From: Prochloron sp965198675 | GTDB taxonomy: Bacteria; Cyanobacteriota; Cyanobacteriia; Cyanobacteriales; Prochloraceae | DNA length: 64,000 nucleotides | Assembly: GCA_965198675.1 (NCBI GenBank) | Contig: OZ240666.1 | Span: 1,984,001-2,048,000, forward strand | Direction: 5' to 3' | Part shown: positions 41,090 through 49,924 of the stretch, piece after piece | Layout of the letters: each line of letters starts with the position of its first letter | Numbering within the stretch: the first letter of the stretch is position 1 | Position numbers and translations under genes: made by a program | The notes under the pieces: generated by a model | What the model was told of the DNA's origin: nothing | Databases searched by the model: none | The model's input: the letters and a program-made list of their open reading frames with translations, nothing else

Positions 41090-41548
41090 TCAAAAAGGAA
41101 TGTCGTCTTCAGATTGGTGAGAAATGGGAGCAACTTCTACATCAGTCCCATCGTCGAACTTTGGATCGTTCGTTGATTTATAGGAGTCCATCGCCACCAC
41201 GTTCCCCTCCTGGGAGGGGAGAAGAGGGGTGGGTTCCGATCCCGTTGCTCCATCCATTTTGTAAATGCGAGAAACAACTAATTCCGCTCGCTTTTCCTTG
41301 AAGCCTTCCCGATGCTCGAATAAGTTCATGGACAGGCGACCTTGAAGAATAACCCGATCGCCGGACACATAATTTTCTTTAATTTCCTTAGCCTTATTTC
41401 TCCAGCCAACTACTTTTAAATTAGCGGGTGGATCTTTCGGGTTTGGTCCGTCGAACTGAACCATCATTTCGGTCACTTCTACTTCATCTGGAGTCAAACG
41501 CAGTTCCGGACCGCTAACAATCTGAGCCATTAAAATGCAGCTATTCAT
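41090..41548 (-). CDS. ssb: Single-stranded DNA-binding protein
   Basis: 152 residues with an OB fold: CILMAQIVSGPELRLTPDEV, LKVVGWRNKAKEIKENYVSG, RVILQGRLSMNLFEHREGF and KRAELVVSRIYKMDG. The acidic end DDIPF is the protein-interaction tail of SSB. The linker contains PTPLLPSQEGN, encoded by a C-run/G-run repeat (CCCCTCCTGGGAGGGG near 41204-41220), apparently inserted in frame. The divergent sequence is typical of the second, cyanobacterial-type SSB. It is convergent with the repeat at 40998. Confidence 0.85.
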   Translation of the reverse strand: MNSCILMAQIVSGPELRLTPDEVEVTEMMVQFDGPNPKDPPANLKVVGWRNKAKEIKENYVSGDRVILQGRLSMNLFEHREGFKEKRAELVVSRIYKMDGATGSEPTPLLPSQEGNVVAMDSYKSTNDPKFDDGTDVEVAPISHQSEDDIPF

Positions 41549-41750
41549 CTCACAATTCTCCTGGGGCTGACGATATTAGGTAAGAAGCTCTCTTACTAGA
41601 CTAGAACAATTGTACTATAAACTTGTCCGAGGGGAGTAAGGGAGTAAAGTCCAACTTCATCTCCCTTTCTACTTTCCTGACCAGTTCTCCGATACTCTAT
41701 TAGAACTGGTAACTGTCATGGTACGAGGTAACTGTTAACTGGTAACTGTT

Positions 41751-44270
41751 TCAAGCATTAAGACCAAGTTCGGAGTCGATAAAGTCTTGAACCTTAATCC
41801 GATAGTTTCTCAGAGACCGATCCACCCAATCCCGATCTTCGCTGTCGGCAAAAATATGTACTATAGGTTCCCCCGCATCCGGTAAGATTAAGACCCAATT
41901 CTCCCTCAGGGGGTCAATAATTTTCACCCCATCAATCAACTCCAGATTCTCCGTCGGATGACTTTCCACCAGATGACGCATCAGAGCACCTTTTACGGTC
42001 CAGGGACAGCGCATGGTGTAGGATTTGTGGCCAACCCGGGGGAGGTCCGTGCGAATTTGAGCCAAGGATCGCTCCTGAATGGTCAACATTTCAATCAGTT
42101 TGGCAATGGTGAACATGGCATCGAAACCGGGATGGAGTTGGGGGAAAATAAAGCCCATCTCCCCGCTTCCCCCTAATACCACATTGCCATTATCTTGGGA
42201 TGCTTCCATTAAAGCAGTGGGATTCGCCTTCGTCCGCAGTACTTTCCCATCGTGGCGACGGACAATTTGTTCCACTGCTGAAGAAGCATGAACTGGTACT
42301 ACCACAGTGCTGCGAGGATGAGCAGTCATAATCGTATTCACCATCAGGGCTGTGAGCAATTCTCCGGCGATGGGTAGTCCCGATTCATCCACTAAAATCA
42401 ACTGCTCCCCATTGGCTGATACCTGCACTCCCAGGTTCGCCCTCAGAGCCTCCACCACGTGACCCAGCTGAACCAGCAAATCTTCCCGTTCCACCTTTGA
42501 TAGGGCCATCTGATTCAAACTAGCATTGAGCACCACCGCATCGCAACCGAACTTACCTAAAAGCCGAGGTAGAACTGCTCCCGATACAGCATAGACGTAG
42601 TCGATGACAATTTTCGAGTTGCTATGGCGAATTGCTTCCACATTTAGGTGAGTCTCAAAGCTTTTGCTGTAAATGTCCAGCACCTGAGAGGGATAGGATA
42701 CCCTGCCAATTTCCTGAACCGCTACCCGTCGCAGGTCTTCTTTAAAATAAGCTCCCTCAATCTTCTTTTCTTTGGATTTGGAGACGTTAATTCCCTGCTT
42801 ATCCAAGAATTCAATCAGAATGTAATCCGGTCGGTCGGGATGGAGCCGGACGTGAATCCCCCCATCCACCTTCAAACTGGTTGTCATGGTCCGGGCGATG
42901 GGAATTGCTGTGGACTCCAGGTTCTGGATATTCATCCCCGTGGACATCAACCCTGCAATCAAAGAGCGGCTCACCATCCGGGAGACATTGCGCTGGTCCC
43001 GAGAAACCAAAACCTGAGAACTGGGTTTTAAAGTTGAGCCATAGGCTACTCCCAGCTTAACTGCAAACTCCGGGGTAATATCGATATTGGCTAGCCCGGA
43101 AACTCCCCGCTGACCGAAGAGATTACGAGTTGCCTTATTCCCCCAAATCAGGTTGATATTCAAAATTGCTCCTGATTCGATTTTTTTACTCGGCCATACC
43201 CTTACTCCGGGACTGATTTGCGCTTCTTCTTCCACTGTAGAAAGGGGACCCACCACAGCTCCTTCTAAAATTTGAGCGCGGCGATCTACTCGCGTACCTC
43301 TGGCGATGATGCAGGCACTGAGATGGACTTCTTCCCCAATTGTCACCCCATTCCAAATAATAGGCCGCTTGAGTTCTGCATCCGGACCAATAGTCACGTT
43401 ATCCCCGATAGCTGTTCCCGCTTCTATATTGACTCTGGCGCCGATACGACAATTACTGCCAATCAGCACTGGCGCTTCTATTTTAGCCGATGGGTCGATG
43501 TAAGTATTCTTCCCCACCCAGATACGGTCCGATTTTTCTTCATAGAGCTTTTCCACTTTGACCTTGGAGTGTAAAGCGTCATAAATGCTCTGGCGATAAG
43601 CATCTAGATGACCCACATCGCACCAATAGCCCTCAGCAACATAACCGTACATGGGTTCTCCCTTCGCCAGTAGCAAGGGGAAGAGGTCCTTAGAAAAGTC
43701 CTTTTCAACGTAAGAAGGCAGATATTCCAGTACTTCTGGTTCCAGGATGTAAGTTCCAGTATTAACTGTATCGGAAAAAATTTCGCTACTGGAAGGTTTT
43801 TCCAGAAAACGGCGAATGCGCTGCTCTTCATCGGTAATGACGACCCCAAATTCTACTGGATTGGGAACCCTGGTTAAGATGAGAGTTGCTAATGCTTGTT
43901 TTTGCTTGTGAAACTCAATTGCTGCTCCAATGTCGAAATCCGTAATACTATCGCCGCTAATAACCAGGAAGGTATCTTTTAATAACTCGGCAATGTTTTT
44001 CACGCAACCTGCCGTCCCTAGGGGTTGTTCTTCCTCAACAGCGTAGGTGATTTGGATGCCAAAGTCCCTACCATCGTGAAAGTAGTCTCGCATCACGTCG
44101 GGAAGGTAGTGAAGTGTGGCAATGACCTCCGTGACACCATGTCTTTTGAGCAGATTAAGAATGTGTTCTGCAATCGGTCGGTTCAATACCGGCACCATCG
44201 GTTTGGGCAGGTCGCAGGTCAGGGGACGTAGTCTGGTTCCGGAACCACCTGCCATCAGCACTGCACGCAT
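41751..44270 (-). CDS. Fused mannose-1-phosphate guanylyltransferase / phosphomannomutase-like protein
   Basis: 839 residues. Domain 1 (1-230) is a nucleotidyltransferase: RAVLMAGGSGTRLRPLTCDL and PKPMVPVLN are the signature, with GDSITDFD metal site. The middle (about 250-370) is a left-handed beta-helix (IGSNCRIGARVNIEAGTAIG). From about 385 to the end is a phosphohexomutase-like domain (INLIWGNKATRNLFGQRGVS, LVSRDQRNVSRM, SGAVLPRLLG), in which the usual phosphoserine loop is altered, so mutase activity is unclear. Cyanobacteria use this fusion for GDP-mannose or related sugars in cell-wall and exopolysaccharide synthesis. The stop TGA lies at GCTTGAAACAGTTACCAG, the boundary of a 7-bp repeat. 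Confidence 0.9.
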   Translation of the reverse strand: MRAVLMAGGSGTRLRPLTCDLPKPMVPVLNRPIAEHILNLLKRHGVTEVIATLHYLPDVMRDYFHDGRDFGIQITYAVEEEQPLGTAGCVKNIAELLKDTFLVISGDSITDFDIGAAIEFHKQKQALATLILTRVPNPVEFGVVITDEEQRIRRFLEKPSSSEIFSDTVNTGTYILEPEVLEYLPSYVEKDFSKDLFPLLLAKGEPMYGYVAEGYWCDVGHLDAYRQSIYDALHSKVKVEKLYEEKSDRIWVGKNTYIDPSAKIEAPVLIGSNCRIGARVNIEAGTAIGDNVTIGPDAELKRPIIWNGVTIGEEVHLSACIIARGTRVDRRAQILEGAVVGPLSTVEEEAQISPGVRVWPSKKIESGAILNINLIWGNKATRNLFGQRGVSGLANIDITPEFAVKLGVAYGSTLKPSSQVLVSRDQRNVSRMVSRSLIAGLMSTGMNIQNLESTAIPIARTMTTSLKVDGGIHVRLHPDRPDYILIEFLDKQGINVSKSKEKKIEGAYFKEDLRRVAVQEIGRVSYPSQVLDIYSKSFETHLNVEAIRHSNSKIVIDYVYAVSGAVLPRLLGKFGCDAVVLNASLNQMALSKVEREDLLVQLGHVVEALRANLGVQVSANGEQLILVDESGLPIAGELLTALMVNTIMTAHPRSTVVVPVHASSAVEQIVRRHDGKVLRTKANPTALMEASQDNGNVVLGGSGEMGFIFPQLHPGFDAMFTIAKLIEMLTIQERSLAQIRTDLPRVGHKSYTMRCPWTVKGALMRHLVESHPTENLELIDGVKIIDPLRENWVLILPDAGEPIVHIFADSEDRDWVDRSLRNYRIKVQDFIDSELGLNA

Positions 44271-44422
44271 AAATCCTCCTTGTCTATAATCGAGCTATTT
44301 ACCAGCCTCCCACAAAAATGGTGATCAGGGGCAATTTTCTTAGTTCGTCCATCTGGCATTGGAATTTTAATATAAATTAGTATTTAACTAAATTAAATTA
44401 GTTATGATAAGCAAAAAAATTA

Positions 44423-45211
44423 ATGAGAGATGATGGACGGATCTGGTTGATTGGCGGAACGAGTGAAAGTGCAGTCATTGCCAGGATACTCGCAGATGTT
44501 GGTATACCTTGTATTGTAACAGTTACAACAGATAACGCAGAGCTGCTCTATCCTCAGACCAAGGGGTTGAGAGTATTGGTGGGGAAAATGTCAAGAGACA
44601 GAATCGCCCATTTTTTGCACTCACAGGAAATAAGGGCAGTTGTGGATGCAACTCATCCCTATGCAGTAGCCATTTCCCGAGAGGCGTACAGGTCGTCTGC
44701 CGAACACAACATACCCTATCTGCGCTACGAACGTCCTGCTGTGGTCGATTTAGGAGTATCCCCTTCATGCAAAGTCATTGAACTAGACAGCTTTGATACT
44801 CTCTTACAGGGGGATTACCTCGACAGAAAGAGAGTACTGCTGACAATTGGTATCAAAACTTTACCTGCCTTTAAACCTTGGCAAAACCGCTGTACCCTTT
44901 TTGCTCGCGTCCTACCAGAGGTCAACTCTTTACAAGTAGCTTTCGATTCGGGATTCACCAGCGAAAGGCTTTTCGCCCTTCGTCCCCCTATAAGTGCTAC
45001 CATGGAAAAAGCTCTCTGGGAACATTGGCAGATTTCCCTAGTAGTAACAAAAGCCAACGGTAGTGCAGGGGGAGAAGAGGTGAAGCGTTCTGTAGCAGAA
45101 GCATTAGGCATTCCTTTGATTGTTATCGCCAGACCTCAAGTTGCCTATCCCCGCCAAACCAGTGACTTTGCCGCAGTGCTAACATTTTGTCGTCAACATA
45201 TCCTAGAATAA
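44423..45211 (+). CDS. cobK: Precorrin-6A/cobalt-precorrin-6A reductase
   Basis: 262 residues. IWLIGGTSESAVIARILADV and VGKMSRDRIAHFL are the family start, ATHPYAVAISREAYRS is the conserved core, LLTIGIKTLPAF and ARVLPE mark the second half, and VVTKANGSAGGEEVK is the second signature. It reduces the macrocycle at C19 during cobalamin synthesis. Alternative name cbiJ. Starts at ATG 44423 with a poor ribosome site. DUF2470 gene follows 29 bases later on the same strand. Confidence 0.9.
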   Translation: MRDDGRIWLIGGTSESAVIARILADVGIPCIVTVTTDNAELLYPQTKGLRVLVGKMSRDRIAHFLHSQEIRAVVDATHPYAVAISREAYRSSAEHNIPYLRYERPAVVDLGVSPSCKVIELDSFDTLLQGDYLDRKRVLLTIGIKTLPAFKPWQNRCTLFARVLPEVNSLQVAFDSGFTSERLFALRPPISATMEKALWEHWQISLVVTKANGSAGGEEVKRSVAEALGIPLIVIARPQVAYPRQTSDFAAVLTFCRQHILE

Positions 45212-45240
45212 AGGCGAAAAGTTGATAATGCCAAATCCAA

Positions 45241-45525
45241 ATGTCAGAAACAATTACCCCAGCTATTAGCGATCGCATTTGTAAGCACATGAATGAAGAC
45301 CACGGAGACGCTTTAGTTCTCTACGCTAAAATTTTTGGCAATGTGACCGCCACTGAGAAAGCGGAAATGGTGTCTATTGATACTCTAGGAATGAATTTGT
45401 CCGCTCAAATGCAAGGGGAAACCGTTCCCATAAGAATTCAATTCGACCATTCCCTAAAAGATGCAGAAGATGCTCACCACACTTTAATCGATATGCTCAA
45501 GGCTGCCAAATCCATGAACAATTAA
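45241..45525 (+). CDS. DUF2470 (HugZ-like C-terminal) protein
   Basis: 94 residues. ISDRICKHMNEDHGDALVLY and VSIDTLGMNLSAQ are the DUF2470 segments, the small domain found at the C-terminus of HugZ-type haem oxygenase-like proteins. Here it stands alone. It could bind haem or a related compound, in line with the upstream cobK, but this is inference. Its stop overlaps the stop of the convergent protease gene by four bases. Confidence 0.9.
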   Translation: MSETITPAISDRICKHMNEDHGDALVLYAKIFGNVTATEKAEMVSIDTLGMNLSAQMQGETVPIRIQFDHSLKDAEDAHHTLIDMLKAAKSMNN

Positions 45526-46640
45526 CCTACCTTATCATCCTGCCTTTTTTGCAGCAGGCCAACAATGTTAGCTTTCTCAAGCATTCCCACTAAAATACCA
45601 TTTTCCCTGACTACCGTTAACTCTTTGATATTCTGCTGTTCCAGCAGCTTAACTACCTCTAACAGAGAGCGATCGGATTGAATGGTAGCAGTTGTCACCG
45701 GAGTTACCAACTCTTTTATTATAGTGTGAGTCCACTGGGAAGTAGGGATTGTTTTCAAGTCATTCACTGTAATTGCTCCCAGGAGTTTCCCTTCTTCATC
45801 GGTAACTAAAAACTTGCTCCACTTATCCTGACCGATAACATATTCATTAGCAAATTCTCGCAGGTTCAAATCCCCAGTTACAATCGGGCCATCGGGAGCT
45901 ACCGCATCAGCAGCGGTCAAACCTGATAGAGTTTTGTTGAGTTTAGCATACTGGGCAGAATTACCAGCATTCTGCAATAAAAACCAACCGATTAATAAAA
46001 TCCAGAAGTTACCCACAGGAAGGAGCCCCAAAGTACCTAATCCACCTGCAATAACTGCTAACCAACCGAAAAATTGACCGAACCGACTGGCAAACAAAAC
46101 TCCTTGATGGGGATTGCCAGTAAATTGCCAAACTGCTGCTTTGAGTATATTACCGCCATCTAGGGGCAAACCGGGAATTAAGTTAAATAATCCCAGCATT
46201 AAGTTAATTGCCCCCAGTAAAGAAAGAATCGCTGCGACGGGGAAGGAAAGGCTCGTATATAAGCCGATGAAGGTAAATAAAGCAAACAAAAGCAGGCTAA
46301 CTATGGGACCGGCGATGGCGATTAAAAAAGACTGTAAAGGTGTATCCGATTCTTTCTCCAAATTAGCCAAGCCGCCAAAGATAAATAAGGTAATAGATTT
46401 TACTTCAATTCCCTGGGCAATGGCAACCAAACTATGACCCAATTCATGAGCTAAAACGGAAGCAAATAACAACAGTGCGGCAATTAATCCCAAAAGCCAA
46501 GGGGTAATTCCTACCAGTTGAGGGAATCTTGTTAGTTCTCCCCCATAGGTTAAAGTCATTAATCCCAGGACTAAAAACCAGGAAGGATTCACGTAAAATG
46601 GTATACCGAATAAATTGCCCACCCGAATATTGCCGTTCAT
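45522..46640 (-). CDS. Site-2-protease family (M50) with CBS domains
   Basis: 372 residues. The metalloprotease site is AHELGHSLVA near residue 65 and LMLGLFNLIPGLPLDGGNIL (the second Asp) near 155. There are six predicted membrane helices. The C-terminal 120 residues contain two CBS motifs (GAITVNDLKTIPT and LLEVVKLLEQQNIKELTVVR). Members cleave membrane-bound proteins, with CBS domains sensing adenylate. Convergent with DUF2470 gene (four-base overlap). Another M50 gene lies 195 bases to its right. Confidence 0.92.
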   Translation of the reverse strand: MNGNIRVGNLFGIPFYVNPSWFLVLGLMTLTYGGELTRFPQLVGITPWLLGLIAALLLFASVLAHELGHSLVAIAQGIEVKSITLFIFGGLANLEKESDTPLQSFLIAIAGPIVSLLLFALFTFIGLYTSLSFPVAAILSLLGAINLMLGLFNLIPGLPLDGGNILKAAVWQFTGNPHQGVLFASRFGQFFGWLAVIAGGLGTLGLLPVGNFWILLIGWFLLQNAGNSAQYAKLNKTLSGLTAADAVAPDGPIVTGDLNLREFANEYVIGQDKWSKFLVTDEEGKLLGAITVNDLKTIPTSQWTHTIIKELVTPVTTATIQSDRSLLEVVKLLEQQNIKELTVVRENGILVGMLEKANIVGLLQKRQDDKVG

Positions 46641-46834
46641 AGGAGAATCTCCTTATTATTAGCTTTGTTAATAGTTGGCAGTCTTCAAGATTAAACTTTC
46701 AGATCCGAACAAACCAAAAATTACCTTTTCTCTCATTGTAACAAGATATAACTAATTTCTCTGGCTGAATATTGGCGTAAAACCCGTCCAGGGAAGTGCG
46801 GTCAAAATCTGGCAAATTCCCTGGAGAGATAGCT

Positions 46835-47590
46835 TCACTCTCTTGAGAGACGCAGGCTTTGGACTAAAAGGAAGATGGAGATCAGGCAGATTAAACTAGC
46901 CCAGAACCAATGGGGGAGAAATAACTGTTGGGCGATTTGACCAGTGTCGGAGGGGAGCGCTCGACCGTTGATGACAACTCTATGGGTAAACAGGTAGCCA
47001 ACCTGGTGGTAGGTACTCACACAAGCTTGGACACCTAGGAACTGAATTGCCGGGACATGGAAGGTGCGGGGTGCTCTGAGGGCAATCCCCAGAATAGCTA
47101 TACCCCAAAGAGGAATGACGAGTCCTCCGAAGGCAGATCTGACCCAAATAAGTGCAGAAACAACCAAGAGAGCGCCGAGGAAGAGCAAAGTATATTGAGC
47201 TGTTTTCCTGTTGCGACCCGCGAGAATGAAGAGGGAACCGGCGATCGCTGGTCCCAGGGGTCCCCCAGCAGCCACTAAAGCACGTCCAACTCTGCCTAAA
47301 AATAAGCTACCGCTGTGGGTGGCTAAACCGGAACCATTGGCAAAGATTTCCAGCTTTTGGAAATTTCCCCCTAGGAAGAGAGCGGTCAAACCGTGACCCA
47401 TCTCGTGAAACCAGGTGGCTAAAATGGAGAAGGGATATAGGATATAGTTGCCCCAAGGTATTTGCCAAAGAATTATGGTGGCGATGGCACTAACTATTAA
47501 CCAGTTTATTTTTATGTTATGGCAAAACCCTGGCTGATTCTCGGCACCGCTGTTGAGTTCTAATTCTGTTTCCGGATCATATTTACTCAT
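46835..47590 (-). CDS. M50-type membrane metallopeptidase
   Basis: 251 residues. An N-terminal tail, then membrane helices, with HEMGHGLTALFLGGNF at about 63-78 as the zinc site. FANGSGLATHSG and GGPLGPAIAGSLFI follow, the pattern of the M50B (SpoIVFB/YdgA-like) membrane protein family. Additional helices at the C-terminus (HWFWASLICLISIFLLV). No PDZ domain. Likely cleaves or regulates a membrane protein. Function is unknown. The two M50 genes are not homologous outside the zinc motif. Confidence 0.85.
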   Translation of the reverse strand: MSKYDPETELELNSGAENQPGFCHNIKINWLIVSAIATIILWQIPWGNYILYPFSILATWFHEMGHGLTALFLGGNFQKLEIFANGSGLATHSGSLFLGRVGRALVAAGGPLGPAIAGSLFILAGRNRKTAQYTLLFLGALLVVSALIWVRSAFGGLVIPLWGIAILGIALRAPRTFHVPAIQFLGVQACVSTYHQVGYLFTHRVVINGRALPSDTGQIAQQLFLPHWFWASLICLISIFLLVQSLRLSRE

Positions 47591-47650
47591 TTTCTAACAC
47601 TTAATAGAGTTTATTTTCAACATATCTAATCCCAATTATATACTACGGTA

Positions 47651-47773
47651 CTATTCCCCAAAGCGATAACCTTCAGCATAGACTGTTATGTCTACTTGAT
47701 AACATTCTCTGTCCAGGACGCGAGCAAGAGGATCTGTCAGTTCTACTTCATCCTCAACCAGAAGAATGCGCAT
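47651..47773 (-). pseudogene. Response-regulator receiver fragment (RppA/OmpR-like)
   Basis: 40 codons from ATG 47773: MRILLVEDEVELTDPLARVL and DRECYQVDITVYAEGYRFGE, then TAG. The acidic EDE pair of a receiver domain is present, but the phospho-acceptor Asp and the rest are missing. A normal receiver continues for another 80 residues. It is a remnant of a two-component gene. The reading frame beyond the TAG gives no recognisable sequence. Confidence 0.75.
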
Positions 47774-47926
47774 TTTCTTATTTATATTGTATAATTAATT
47801 ATTTTAAATGTCAATATTAATTTAGTATTTAAGCATGGTATAGTCTAATATTGGTGTTGGAGACCAAAAATGCTGAAAGCACAGGCTGATACCTAGAATA
47901 ACCAATAAAACAAAAATTGACAATTT

Positions 47927-49666
47927 ATGCAGACAACAACTTATAGAATAAGTGAAATACTACGCAGAATCAAAGAGAAAAGCTTAACTATACCGGAGTT
48001 TCAGCGTCGCTTTACATGGAATGAAGGTCAGGTAAAGCTTCTAATAGATTCGATTGCACGAAACTACCCTATAGGTTCCCTATTACTCCTCTTAAAATCT
48101 CCAGCCCTTGAATTGGGTTCCCGAAGCATAGAGGCTGTGATCCGTGAGGAATACCCGCCCGAGGTAATTTTAGGAGCTGAAGATGAAGGTCAAGATGCAG
48201 AACACTTCTATGTTCTCGATGGCCAGCAAAGGCTGACCTTCCTAGCGCGGGTACTAATGAACGCACACCCGAAAAAGTCTTACTACTTCGACCTTCAACT
48301 ACTCATTGAAGACTTCCCGTCTAATGAATTGACATGGTTTCGTAATCGCAGCAAGAAATATCCTCCTCCTGAGCGAAAGGATAAAGGTCGCCTTATCCGT
48401 TCCGACGTGGCACTTGACTCTACCAAAGTCGAAGTCTATGTTTCGGAATATCTTGAGGATTCTGATGATTTACCGGAACTTCGCGACGACCGAACGAAAC
48501 GCTTAGAGGCTTCCGCTCAAATCAAATCTGTTTTTGAGACAATTCGGAATTACCAAATACCCGCAGTCATACTGGAACGTGATGCCCAAGTAGAATCAAT
48601 TTGCCGTATTTTTGAAACAATAAATTCAACCGGAACACGGCTCACAACCTTCGATTTGGCAGTGGCGAAATTCTTCCCAGAACCCAATCTTCGCGACTTG
48701 TGGAACAGCACACAAGAAGAATACCCAGTTTTAGTGGAGTTTGAGATTGATGGAGAGCGGGTTTTGCAAACAATCGCTCTCTACTTGGCTGGCAAGGAGG
48801 AAAAAAATACGGAAGTATCCCGCTCTGCTCTTTTAGCAATTAACCCTCAATCCCTAAAGGAATCGTGGCATCTTGCAGCAAAATCTCTCGCTAATGTATA
48901 CACTTGGGCTCGTGGCCAGGGTTCCCGCAAATCCACTCTTCCTAACCACGGAGTATTAGTTGCCATCGCCGCCGCACGTGCGTGGGAATCGGAAATTAAC
49001 AAAAGTTTATCGGAATCGGTTCTTCGTAAGTGGTATTTTTGCAAAGTTCTACAGCAGGGAAGCACACAAAGGTCTAACTCTCAGATTAGCCGAGATTTTT
49101 CATCCCTAATGACGTATTTAAAGACTGGCGATCAGCCAGAGTTCCCCAAGGTGCTTCTTAGCCGAACCACACTTCTAAATCTCACACGCAAGGATGCTTA
49201 CTATAAAGCAATACAAAGTTTGATGGCCACTACAATACGTCATGATCTGAAGACTGGTCAAACAATTGACGGCAACTCTGAAATAGAAGAGCACCACATT
49301 TTCCCCCGACGACTCGCAAAGAACAACAAAATTCCTAAGGGGTTGATTGACACTGTGGTGAATCAAATACCGATTCTGGCGCAATCTAACAGGAGTCTAA
49401 GGGACCAGGAGCCTTTCTATTATCTCGACAAACTAGTGAAATCGGCGAGGCAAACAGATACTGTTGACGACCTAAAACGCAAGTTTTCCGACGCGATGAT
49501 TCCACTGAACCCTGAGGAAGATTCATTAGACGACCTCAAAGTCGAGCGATTCAAGCAATTCCTCGAAAAGCGTGCAGACCTCTTGCTTGAGAGAATCCGC
49601 GAAGTAATCGGCGACTCTCTTATTAACTCTGAGCTGACTCCCGACGAAGAAGCAGAGGAAGACTAA
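47927..49666 (+). CDS. DUF262/HNH protein (GmrSD/BrxU-like)
   Basis: 579 residues. The N-terminal DUF262 domain has IPEFQRRFTWNEGQVKLLID and VLDGQQRLTFLARV (DGQQR at 98-102, the NTP-hydrolysis motif). FETINSTGTRLTTFDLAVAK is also typical. At 451-490 EIEEHHIFPRRLAKNN is an HNH-like nuclease motif (DUF1524 type, His456-His457), with a Gln/Asn-rich rim QIPILAQSNRSL. These proteins act as Type IV restriction enzymes against modified phage DNA or in BREX-related systems. No methyltransferase or BREX genes are nearby. The gene begins in AT-rich DNA, unlike its neighbours, suggesting transfer. Confidence 0.85.
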   Translation: MQTTTYRISEILRRIKEKSLTIPEFQRRFTWNEGQVKLLIDSIARNYPIGSLLLLLKSPALELGSRSIEAVIREEYPPEVILGAEDEGQDAEHFYVLDGQQRLTFLARVLMNAHPKKSYYFDLQLLIEDFPSNELTWFRNRSKKYPPPERKDKGRLIRSDVALDSTKVEVYVSEYLEDSDDLPELRDDRTKRLEASAQIKSVFETIRNYQIPAVILERDAQVESICRIFETINSTGTRLTTFDLAVAKFFPEPNLRDLWNSTQEEYPVLVEFEIDGERVLQTIALYLAGKEEKNTEVSRSALLAINPQSLKESWHLAAKSLANVYTWARGQGSRKSTLPNHGVLVAIAAARAWESEINKSLSESVLRKWYFCKVLQQGSTQRSNSQISRDFSSLMTYLKTGDQPEFPKVLLSRTTLLNLTRKDAYYKAIQSLMATTIRHDLKTGQTIDGNSEIEEHHIFPRRLAKNNKIPKGLIDTVVNQIPILAQSNRSLRDQEPFYYLDKLVKSARQTDTVDDLKRKFSDAMIPLNPEEDSLDDLKVERFKQFLEKRADLLLERIREVIGDSLINSELTPDEEAEED

Positions 49667-49924
49667 AAGTGGAACCAGTTAGTGGAGCCAATGCGCTACC
49701 GCACGTGGCTCAGGAGCTAATGCACCGAACGCTAAAAGAAACTCTCGCTGGCCTACGGTGCTCCTGTGACATCCGATCTTAGATATTATATTATATGATG
49801 CAGTCCTGGGGCTTCATTACTCCGGGTCAAAGATGGCTACAATCGGAACTATCTTACCTTGAGCGACCCGGGCAAAGCCTGGATCTGCGCAAAGCATAGA
49901 TACTAAATTCAATGGGGAATTAAT

